A stretch of 5,315 nucleotides of DNA from contig JAFGIH010000582.1 of NCBI GenBank assembly GCA_016929985.1, positions 1-5,315 on the forward strand, read 5' to 3'. This document shows, one piece after another, positions 1 through 5,315 of the stretch. This stretch comes from Thermoleophilia bacterium (GTDB lineage Bacteria; Actinomycetota; Thermoleophilia; RBG-16-64-13). Position numbers and translations under genes: made by a program. How positions within the stretch are numbered: the first letter of the stretch is position 1; each line of letters opens with the position of its first letter. The notes beneath the pieces were generated by a model. That model saw only the letters and a program-made list of their open reading frames with translations. It had not been told where the DNA came from and made no database searches.

Positions 1-476
1 CATCCGCGCTGCACGCGCACCCGCGGCTCACCCGCCTGGGCCCTGACCTGCTCGCCGATCCGCCGCGGACAGACGAGATGGTGCGAAGGGCGCGCTTCCC
101 CGGGCATGCGGAGCGTGAGATAGGCGACGTCCTACTCGATCAGCGCGTCGCCTCCGGGATCGGCAACGTCTATAAGAGCGAGGTGCTCTTCGAGGTCCGT
201 GTGCATCCGCGTACCAAAGTGCGCGAGCTATCCGACGTACAGCTCACCCACATCTTCGAGACAGCGGCAGCGCTCATGCGCCTGAACCTGCTCACGCGCC
301 GCCGTACGACCGTGCCGCTCCCCCGCCGCGGACAGCCATCCGGCCAGCGTCTCTGGGTCTACATGCGTGCAGGGAAGCCATGTCTGGAGTGCGGCGCCCC
401 TATCGAACGCTTTGGGCAGGGCGACATGGCGCGGACCACGTACTTCTGCCCGCGCTGTCAGGCGCCGGGGACCTAG
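1..476 (+). CDS. Nei/Fpg-family DNA glycosylase-AP lyase, C-terminal part (5' end outside window)
   Basis: Base-excision repair enzyme that would remove oxidised bases and nick the resulting abasic site. The frame is open from base 3 and ends at TAG 474-476, giving 157 residues. The family is about 260-290 residues long, so the N-terminal catalytic domain with the Pro2/Glu3 nucleophile region lies off the left edge. What is visible: the helix-two-turn-helix DNA-binding segment at 132-191 (LLDQRVASGIGNVYKSEVLF), whose GIGNVYKSE core is typical of the family, and a C-terminal zinc finger at 381-458 with Cys-x2-Cys and Cys-x2-Cys pairs 18 residues apart. The finger ends ARTTYFCPRCQ, matching the family's conserved Arg-before-FCPxCQ pattern. 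The KSE form and the spacing resemble actinobacterial Nei-type enzymes (Nei1/Nei2) more than classical MutM. I cannot choose between Nei1 and Nei2 without the N-terminus. Nothing in the visible part looks broken. Confidence 0.93.
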   Translation, partial: SALHAHPRLTRLGPDLLADPPRTDEMVRRARFPGHAEREIGDVLLDQRVASGIGNVYKSEVLFEVRVHPRTKVRELSDVQLTHIFETAAALMRLNLLTRRRTTVPLPRRGQPSGQRLWVYMRAGKPCLECGAPIERFGQGDMARTTYFCPRCQAPGT

Positions 477-583
477 GAAGCCTGCTGAAGAATGCAGCCT
501 CGACCGTCAGAACGCACTGGGCGGCCCTCCCCTGGTTGCTAACATTGTCTGGCGCTTGTCGCGCATCCCCCTTGGGCGAGTGA

Positions 584-652
584 CGGACCGATTTCTCCCC
601 GCTCAAGGACATCTACCCGCACCTCACGGAGAAGGACTTCGAACTGGACTGA
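584..652 (+). pseudogene. Possible 3' remnant of a small protein gene (weakly CsbD-like)
   Basis: Between an upstream in-frame TGA (581-583) and a TGA at 650-652 the + strand reads RTDFSPLKDIYPHLTEKDFELD. In the last 16 codons (602-649), 15 end in G or C, which is typical of real genes in this GC-rich DNA. The pattern LKxxYxxLTxxDxxL resembles the core of CsbD-type stress proteins (…KxKYxxLTxDDL…), but this comes from memory and the match is short. There is no ATG, GTG or TTG in frame, so it cannot be a whole gene as it stands. It could be a decayed gene end, a frameshifted gene whose start lies in another frame, or chance. A hairpin begins directly after the stop, as expected for a gene end. 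Confidence 0.25.
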
Positions 653-670
653 CCGGGCATCTCAGCCCGG
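653..670 (+). terminator. Hairpin immediately after the 584-652 fragment
   Basis: A perfect 6-bp GC-only inverted repeat, CCGGGC (653-658) and GCCCGG (665-670), encloses a 6-nt loop. It starts at the base after the TGA at 650-652. No T-run follows on either strand, so it is not a classical intrinsic terminator. Many high-GC bacteria use hairpins without a U-tract. It could also serve transcription leaving the glycosylase gene, which ends about 180 bp upstream. Confidence 0.3.
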
Positions 671-697
671 AGGCTTCGGCCGCAGGAGTGGCTTTGC

Positions 698-729
698 TGT
701 CGATCAGTGCCGGAGGCGGTCGATCGACA
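698..729. repeat. 8-bp perfect inverted repeat with 16-nt spacer
   Basis: TGTCGATC (698-705) and GATCGACA (722-729) are exact reverse complements, separated by 16 nt. The repeat lies in the noncoding stretch between the convergent glycosylase and lipoprotein genes. It could be a weak stem-loop acting on transcripts from either side, or a binding site for a dimeric protein. No promoter is evident next to it, and an 8-bp repeat can occur by chance. Confidence 0.3.
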
Positions 730-748
730 CGCGTGTGTGGGTCCGGTG

Positions 749-768
749 TGACGCTTCGGCAGCGTTCA
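749..768 (-). terminator. Small hairpin overlapping the stop codon of the lipoprotein gene
   Basis: On the + strand, TGACGCT (749-755) pairs with AGCGTTCA (761-768) around the loop TCGGC, with one unpaired T. The innermost 5 bp (ACGCT/AGCGT) pair perfectly. Read on the - strand, the stem includes the TGA stop (766-768) of the lipoprotein gene. No U-tract follows. It may help end transcription or protect the 3' end, but the stem is short. Confidence 0.25.
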
Positions 769-1278
769 GGGAGTCTGCAACTCCACGGTCCAGGGGGTCT
801 CGGTGGGGACTGAGTTGAGCAGCACGTACGTACCGTCGAGGCCGTCGACTTCCTTCTCCGGGTAGGCAGGGATGAGGGTGAGCGCCGTCCCGTCGCGTAT
901 GGCGTCGATGAGGGTGATGGGATCGCCGAGCTGATCCGCCGGGATGATTGCCAGTAGGACCCCGTCTAGCTCACCGGCGTCAGGCATGTCGAGTACCACT
1001 CGCACCTTGCCCTTGACGGCAAAGGGGTCGCTCACAAGGAGGCCGGGCATGTCTTGCCAAGGAGTGGCATCGGACGTCAACGTGACCACTGTCTTCCAGC
1101 TCTCGTCGCCCGTGGACGCCTCCGTCGTAGGTGCCGCGGTGGTGGAGGCGGCCTGCGCCGTGGTCTCGGGCGGCGCCGTCGAGTGGCCGCCGTCTGTGTT
1201 CTCGCCGCCGCATGCGGTGAATACCAGGGTGGCCGTCAGGATGACGGCGAGAGTCGCTGTGATGTAGAACCTGCGCAT
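766..1278 (-). CDS. Putative secreted lipoprotein of unknown function
   Basis: A 170-residue protein with a lipoprotein signal peptide: n-region MRR, a hydrophobic stretch at residues 4-22, and a lipobox-like VFTAC with the lipidated Cys at 23. Phe at the -3 position is less usual than Leu but tolerated. Gly follows the Cys. Residues 24-58 form a Thr/Ala/Pro/Glu-rich, low-complexity linker typical of Gram-positive surface lipoproteins. The rest (59-170) is a compact domain that looks beta-rich, with alternating hydrophobics (KVRVVLDM, GVLLAIIPADQ, GTYVLLNSVP) and no cysteine after Cys23, so no disulfides. I do not recognise the family, and a ligand- or partner-binding role is only a guess. 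The start ATG is preceded by AAGGGGG (complement of 1283-1289), a purine-rich ribosome-binding site about 4 nt upstream. The gene is divergent from the MBL-rhodanese gene and convergent with the glycosylase gene, so it is probably transcribed alone. Confidence 0.85.
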   Translation of the reverse strand: MRRFYITATLAVILTATLVFTACGGENTDGGHSTAPPETTAQAASTTAAPTTEASTGDESWKTVVTLTSDATPWQDMPGLLVSDPFAVKGKVRVVLDMPDAGELDGVLLAIIPADQLGDPITLIDAIRDGTALTLIPAYPEKEVDGLDGTYVLLNSVPTETPWTVELQTP

Positions 1279-1497
1279 GGTGCCCCCTTGTCGCCTGGCC
1301 CGCTACTCTACAACAGTCGCGTTCCTTGCGCTACCGGCGAAGCAGCTCGGGTCACAGACGAGATTCACCGAGGCCTCGATTCGGGCTGACGGTCTCAGGG
1401 TATAGACCGCCGTGAAAGGCAGGCTGCCCTTTGCCGCGGGCAGTGAAGGGCCACGCCGGTATGCAGACGAGAGCGCGAATCGAACAGGAGTGAGATC
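1279..1497. promoter_or_regulatory. Divergent intergenic region with promoters for the lipoprotein and MBL-rhodanese genes
   Basis: These 219 bp separate two divergent starts, so they must hold promoter(s) for at least the rightward gene and probably both. The best -10-like hexamer on the + strand is TATAGA at 1401-1406, but no convincing -35 lies 16-18 bp upstream. On the - strand TAGAGT (complement of about 1309-1314) is a weaker candidate. Neither is strong, and sigma factors of GC-rich bacteria often use divergent sequences. An inverted repeat AAAGG (1415-1419) / CCTTT (1428-1432) lies just downstream of the TATAGA box, where a repressor operator would be expected. No known operator motif is recognised. 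Confidence 0.35.
1426..1451 (+). promoter_or_regulatory. Hairpin in the probable 5' leader of the MBL-rhodanese gene
   Basis: GCCCTT (1426-1431) pairs with AAGGGC (1446-1451), and inside it TGCC (1432-1435) pairs with GGCA (1439-1442) around the loop GCG. This gives a 10-bp stem interrupted by a 3-nt bulge (GTG, 1443-1445). It ends about 46 nt before the start codon and 35 nt before the ribosome-binding site AGGAG (1486-1490). It could be a leader structure or protein-binding site. It has no U-tract, so it is not an obvious attenuator. Confidence 0.35.
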
Positions 1498-2865
1498 ATG
1501 CTGCTGCGGTGCATTGAGAGCCCGGGCTATCCGCACTACTCCTACGTGGTGGCCGACGGTTCCTCGGGCCTGGTCATCGACCCCCGGCGCGATGTTGACG
1601 TCTACCTTGATGTCGCTATCTCCGAGGGGTTTCACATCACAGACATCTTGGAGACCCACCGTCACGAGGATTTCGTCTCGGGCTCCAGGGAGTTGGCCGG
1701 ACGGACGGGCGCCACCGTCTGGCGCGCCCCAGAGGATGGGGTGGAGGGGTACGCTTCTGCCTTGAGCGGGGGGCAGGAGTGGGTGGTGGGATCTCGCGTC
1801 TTGCGTGCGGTCCGCACGCCCGGTCACACGCCGGGCAGCACCTCCTTCCTGCTCGAGGAGGGCCAGGGCGGGCCTTGGGTGTTGTTCACGGGTGATACGC
1901 TCTTTGCCGGGGAAGTGGGGCGTACCGACCTGTTCGGCCCCGAGCGCGCTCCCGACATGGCGCGCCTGCTCCATGCCTCTATCATGAGGGAGCTGGGCCC
2001 GCTTCCCGACGATGTCGTGGTCCTACCGGCTCACGGCCCCGGCTCAGTCTGTGGTGCCGCGATCGCCGATAGGCCACTCACCACACTGGGCCTGGAGCGG
2101 CGGACCAATCCTAAGCTCTCTATGGATGAGGCGGATTTCGTGGCCGCCGCAGCCCCGGACCGGCTTCCGCCCTATCTGGAGACTATGCGCGACATCAACA
2201 CTCTCGGGGGCGAGCCGGTCGGTAGTCTTCGCCGACCGGCCGCACTGTCTCCCGGTGACTTCGCCCGTCTCATCCCCCAGGCCCAGGTAGTCGACGCCCG
2301 CCCAACGACGTCCTTTGCCACCTCGCATATCCCGGGCGCGCTTTCGCTTCATCCCGAGGGGTTCTTCGCCTTCGCGGGTTGGTTCTTATCCTATGAGCGT
2401 CCGGTGCTGCTGGTCTGCGAGCCGTGGCAGCTGGACCATACCGTCACCCTGCTTCACCGGCTCGGCGTGGACCGGGTCGACGCGTATCTGGCGGGAGGAA
2501 TGATAGCGTGGCACACTGCGGCTCTGCCGGCAGAGCAAACGCCCACCATGACCGTCCATGACGCTTGCGGTTCTTTGGATGAAGACGCCTCCAGCTGGCT
2601 GCTCGACGTTCGCCGCCCTATCGAACTCGCCACGCAGGGTGAGATCCGAAACGCGCACAACATTCCCCTGCATGAACTCGAGGAACGGCTGGATGAAGTG
2701 CCGTCTGACCGGCACATCTACATCTTCTGCGGGAGCGGGGTGCGCTCAGGGGTGGCGGCAAGTGTACTGGCGCGGGGGAGGGGCCTTCAGTCGACTGTGA
2801 TGCTGGGCGGTTTCGCCGGCTGGCGTTCCACCTCGTGCCCGTATGAACTGCCGCACCAGGAATGA
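1498..2865 (+). CDS. MBL-fold hydrolase with two rhodanese domains (probable persulfide dioxygenase/sulfurtransferase)
   Basis: 455 residues. The N-terminal metallo-beta-lactamase fold (about 1-240) shows THRHEDF (53-59), PGHTPGS (108-114), GDTLF (132-136) and PAHGPGS (177-183). Persulfide dioxygenases of the ETHE1/CstB type bind one iron through two His and one Asp, corresponding here to His54, His110 and Asp133. The usual last His of HxHxDH is Phe59, as in single-metal relatives. The first rhodanese-like domain (about 245-345) has DARPTTSFATSHIPGA and GGMIAW but a non-canonical loop, CEPWQLD with Cys307. The second (about 355-450) has LDVR and a full CGSGVRS loop with Cys411 as the likely persulfide carrier. 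The likely role is cytoplasmic oxidation and transfer of sulfane sulfur from glutathione-, CoA- or protein-persulfides; the substrate is inferred. The start is supported by AGGAG (1486-1490), 7 nt before the ATG. No sulfide:quinone reductase, CsoR/CstR regulator or TauE transporter gene is adjacent in the window. It converges with the GH65 gene, 37 bp between stops, with no clear terminator. Confidence 0.9.
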   Translation: MLLRCIESPGYPHYSYVVADGSSGLVIDPRRDVDVYLDVAISEGFHITDILETHRHEDFVSGSRELAGRTGATVWRAPEDGVEGYASALSGGQEWVVGSRVLRAVRTPGHTPGSTSFLLEEGQGGPWVLFTGDTLFAGEVGRTDLFGPERAPDMARLLHASIMRELGPLPDDVVVLPAHGPGSVCGAAIADRPLTTLGLERRTNPKLSMDEADFVAAAAPDRLPPYLETMRDINTLGGEPVGSLRRPAALSPGDFARLIPQAQVVDARPTTSFATSHIPGALSLHPEGFFAFAGWFLSYERPVLLVCEPWQLDHTVTLLHRLGVDRVDAYLAGGMIAWHTAALPAEQTPTMTVHDACGSLDEDASSWLLDVRRPIELATQGEIRNAHNIPLHELEERLDEVPSDRHIYIFCGSGVRSGVAASVLARGRGLQSTVMLGGFAGWRSTSCPYELPHQE

Positions 2866-2902
2866 TGCCGGGGAGTCCGACTACCGGGGACGGCTTGCGG
2901 AG

Positions 2903-5315
2903 CTACTCTGAGAGGGGGCGAAACACCGGCTGTCCGGGGCTGATCACGATGGCTTCGTCGCCATGCGTGATAGCCAACTCGTCTCCTGATTCCAGCTGGT
3001 ATGTGGTGCCTTCTCTGCCGATGTCCACTTTCAGAGTGGAGCCTTTGACCTGCACCTTGAAGCAAAGCCTGCTGATCCGCCGCGGCAGACGGGGGCGGAA
3101 CGAGAGCCTGCCATCGCGGTCACGCATGCCCCCGAAGCCGTTGACCAGCGCCATCCAGCTGCCTCCCGCAGAGGCCACGTGCACTCCATCGCGAACGTTG
3201 CCGGCCACGTCGGCTAGGTCGATGCCCACCGCATCGATGAAGTATTCCTCGGCAGCCCGCAGGTCGTCGCCCACCTCAGCCGCCATGATGCATTGGATGC
3301 ATTCGGACAGGGACGAGTCGCTGGTGGTCAGGGGATCATAGTAGTCGAGGATGCGCCGCTTCTCTTCGTGGCTGAAGACATGGCCCAGGAGGAAGGTTGC
3401 GAGGACCACATCAGCCTGCTTGATCACCTGATGGCGGTACAGCACCAGGGGGTGGTGGTGGAGCAGGAGCGGATAGTGCTCCGGAGGGGTGTTCTCGAAG
3501 TCCCAGGGCTCGAGGTCGAGAAACCCATCATCCTGTGGATGGAGGCGCTGTTCCCGGTCGTAGGGGACGTACATGAGGTCGGCGGCCCGGTGCCACAACT
3601 CGGGCTCGTCCGGCTGGAGACCGGTGCGTTCGACCAAGCGGGCGTGAGCGTCCGGGTTTGTCTCCTCCAGCCAGCCGACCACACGCGCCGCCTGTTTCAG
3701 GTTCTCTTGCGCCATGAGGTTGGTGAAGGTGTTGTTGTCCACCAATGCGCTGTACTCGTCGGGCCCCGTCACCCCGTTGATGACGAAATGACCGTCCTTG
3801 CGCTCCGAGAAGAAGCCCAGCCCGGCCCACAACCGGGCAGTCTCCACCAGGATCTCCGCGCCGTGCGCGGCCAGGAACTCGACATCGCCGGTGGCATGGA
3901 CGTATCTCACGAGTGCGTAGGCGATATCGGCGTTGATGTGGTACTGGGCGGTCCCTGCCGCGTAGTAGGCGGAGGCTTCATCGCCGCTGATGGTGCGCCA
4001 GGGGAACAGAGCCCCCTTCTCGTTCACCTCGCGGGCCCGCCGTCTGGCTTTGCCGAGCATGTCGTAGCGGTGCTGGAGCAGGTTCCTGGCGAGATGAGGC
4101 GCCACGTAGGTCAAGAAGGGCATGATGTAGATCTCAGCGTCCCAGAAATAGTGTCCCTCGTAGCCGTGGCCTGTGAGACCCTTGGCCGGGATGCCGTGCC
4201 CCTCCACCCGCGCCGAGGCCTGGAGCAACTGGAAGAGATTGAAGCGGACGGCCTGCTGCACCAGCGGTGCACCTTCGACCCTGACGTCGCCTCCGGCCCA
4301 GAAGTCCTCCACGAAGCGGCGTTGGTCGGCCAGCGCCGCTTCGATGCCCCGGCTCGTCGCTCGCTCCAGGGTTTCGACCGCACGAAAGACGAGTTCCGGC
4401 GCCGGTTCGTCCAGTTCGTGGTGATAAGCAAGGTACTTTATCAGCTTGACGTTGTCGTCTTTTTCGACGTCGAACCGGTAGACCACGCGTTTCCAATCGC
4501 CGTCGCTGAGGACGTGGGGAGGATCGGAGGGACTCCCCACGACGACCCGATGGTCCATGCCGGCGGCCATGACTAGGCCGCTGCTCCTCGCTCGATAGGC
4601 CACCACAACCTGCTGGTCGCGTCTCCAGTCCTCGGTCTTCTCCAGTACCCCGTCGGCCAGCACTCGGCCGCGCCGGGGATCGTGCGCCGCCATTTCTCCG
4701 TTCTCGGGGTGCAGGACCAAGTCCGACTTGATGACCAGAGCAGCTGCACGGTCGAGGGACGACACCTCGTATTCCACACAGGCTAGGTGACGGCTGACGA
4801 ACGACACCAGCCGTCGGGACTTGATGAGGAACCGGCTGCCGTCAGAGGCCCGCCACAGGACGCGGCGCTCGAGGGTGCCGCATTCCATGTCGAGGACCCG
4901 CTCGTAGTCGAGCACCTCCGCTCTGTCGAGGGCGAAGGGCTCGTCATCGACGAAGAGGCGGATCACGGTGCCGTCCGGCACTCCCAACATCGTCTGCCCG
5001 GTCTCGGCGAAACCGTAGGCCTTCTCCGGATACTCTATGGGCCAGGTCTCGTAGAAGCCGTTGAGCATGGGGGCGGGGGCGTAGCTGGGGCGGCCTTCGT
5101 CCTGAGTCCCGCGCAGACCGAGATAACCGTTGGAGAGGGCGAAGATGCTTTCCATCTGGGGCGCGTAGTCAGGATGGAAGCGCCGCTCGACCAGACGGTG
5201 CTCGTCGATAGGGAAGTCGTTCTGCGCGGCGAGGAGCCGGACCGCGCCGGCTCGCAGACGATGGCTCCTGGGGCCGGCAGGATGGTGCGGGCCCTCGGGT
5301 TCCCTGCCGACGAAC
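2903..5315 (-). CDS. Glycoside hydrolase family 65 disaccharide phosphorylase (trehalose/maltose/kojibiose type), 5' end outside window
   Basis: Cytoplasmic enzyme that splits an alpha-glucoside such as maltose, trehalose, kojibiose or nigerose with phosphate to give beta-glucose 1-phosphate plus glucose. The specificity cannot be read from sequence by eye. Counting from the Met at 5153-5155, the protein shows the N-terminal signature ESIFALSNGYLGLRG (2-16), FWDAEIYIMPF (near 335-346), GALFPW, NGVTGPDEY with Glu467 (the likely general acid; position recalled from the family), RHQVIKQADVV with Lys579, and the phosphate-loop motif SDSSLS (612-617). The C-terminal beta-sandwich domain (about 640-750) includes DGVHVASAGGSW and GFGGMRDRDG. 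That Met is probably not the start: the frame stays open to the window edge, and the 53 codons before it include DEHRLVERRFHPDYAPQ, which matches the family's usual N-terminal lead-in. No ATG, GTG or TTG occurs in those codons. The catalytic domain looks intact. Fusion to an upstream domain, such as the HAD phosphoglucomutase found in some relatives, is possible but not shown. Confidence 0.92.
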   Translation of the reverse strand, partial: FVGREPEGPHHPAGPRSHRLRAGAVRLLAAQNDFPIDEHRLVERRFHPDYAPQMESIFALSNGYLGLRGTQDEGRPSYAPAPMLNGFYETWPIEYPEKAYGFAETGQTMLGVPDGTVIRLFVDDEPFALDRAEVLDYERVLDMECGTLERRVLWRASDGSRFLIKSRRLVSFVSRHLACVEYEVSSLDRAAALVIKSDLVLHPENGEMAAHDPRRGRVLADGVLEKTEDWRRDQQVVVAYRARSSGLVMAAGMDHRVVVGSPSDPPHVLSDGDWKRVVYRFDVEKDDNVKLIKYLAYHHELDEPAPELVFRAVETLERATSRGIEAALADQRRFVEDFWAGGDVRVEGAPLVQQAVRFNLFQLLQASARVEGHGIPAKGLTGHGYEGHYFWDAEIYIMPFLTYVAPHLARNLLQHRYDMLGKARRRAREVNEKGALFPWRTISGDEASAYYAAGTAQYHINADIAYALVRYVHATGDVEFLAAHGAEILVETARLWAGLGFFSERKDGHFVINGVTGPDEYSALVDNNTFTNLMAQENLKQAARVVGWLEETNPDAHARLVERTGLQPDEPELWHRAADLMYVPYDREQRLHPQDDGFLDLEPWDFENTPPEHYPLLLHHHPLVLYRHQVIKQADVVLATFLLGHVFSHEEKRRILDYYDPLTTSDSSLSECIQCIMAAEVGDDLRAAEEYFIDAVGIDLADVAGNVRDGVHVASAGGSWMALVNGFGGMRDRDGRLSFRPRLPRRISRLCFKVQVKGSTLKVDIGREGTTYQLESGDELAITHGDEAIVISPGQPVFRPLSE

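Noticed and set aside
367..813. A 148-codon + frame running from inside the glycosylase gene into the lipoprotein 3' end
   Set aside because: It overlaps the conserved zinc finger of the glycosylase in another frame and has Arg/Gly/Ser-rich composition without protein-like features.
944..1267. A 107-codon + frame antisense to the lipoprotein gene
   Set aside because: The - strand reading has a signal peptide, lipobox and ribosome-binding site. The + reading has none and is a composition shadow.
1303..1974. A 223-codon open frame on the - strand opposite the start of the MBL-rhodanese gene
   Set aside because: It overlaps the conserved MBL motifs on the other strand and covers the divergent promoter region. 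Its product has no recognisable domain.
2866..2902. A CCGGGGA direct repeat (2868-2874 and 2884-2890) between the two convergent stop codons, considered as a terminator or site
   Set aside because: It is a 7-bp direct repeat, not an inverted one, and forms no clear hairpin. It is short enough to be chance in GC-rich DNA.
3293..4576. A 427-codon open frame on the + strand opposite the GH65 gene
   Set aside because: It lies wholly antisense to a clearly conserved enzyme. Its product is Val/Gly/His-rich with no recognisable domain, as expected from the complement of a GC-rich gene. Long antisense frames are common at this base composition.

Overview
The window is GC-rich, with most codons ending in G or C. 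It carries a Nei-type DNA glycosylase of the kind common in Actinomycetota and a lipoprotein with a Thr/Ala-rich linker. A high-GC actinobacterium is the best guess (for example a deep-branching or environmental lineage). No marker gene fixes the taxonomy.

Layout from left to right. (1) The 3' end of a DNA glycosylase gene of the Fpg/Nei family (+), ending at 476, with its H2TH motif and zinc finger intact. (2) A 289-bp stretch with no complete gene. It holds a short coding-like remnant (584-652) followed directly by a hairpin, an 8-bp inverted repeat, and a small hairpin at the end of the next gene. (3) A small secreted lipoprotein of unknown function (-), 766-1278. (4) A divergent intergenic region (1279-1497) with a candidate promoter and a hairpin ahead of the next gene. 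(5) A complete metallo-beta-lactamase-fold protein with two C-terminal rhodanese domains (+), 1498-2865, probably a persulfide dioxygenase/sulfurtransferase. (6) Convergent to it, with 37 bp between the stop codons, a large glycoside hydrolase family 65 disaccharide phosphorylase (-), open to the right edge of the window.

The genes do not form one pathway. DNA base-excision repair, an envelope lipoprotein, reactive-sulfur handling and alpha-glucoside phosphorolysis appear as separate transcription units, alternating in strand (+, -, +, -). I see no mobile element, CRISPR array, RNA gene or phage signature. I did not find an undescribed system. The points most worth checking are the coding-like fragment at 584-652, the unresolved N-terminus of the GH65 protein, and the active-site variations in the MBL-rhodanese fusion.
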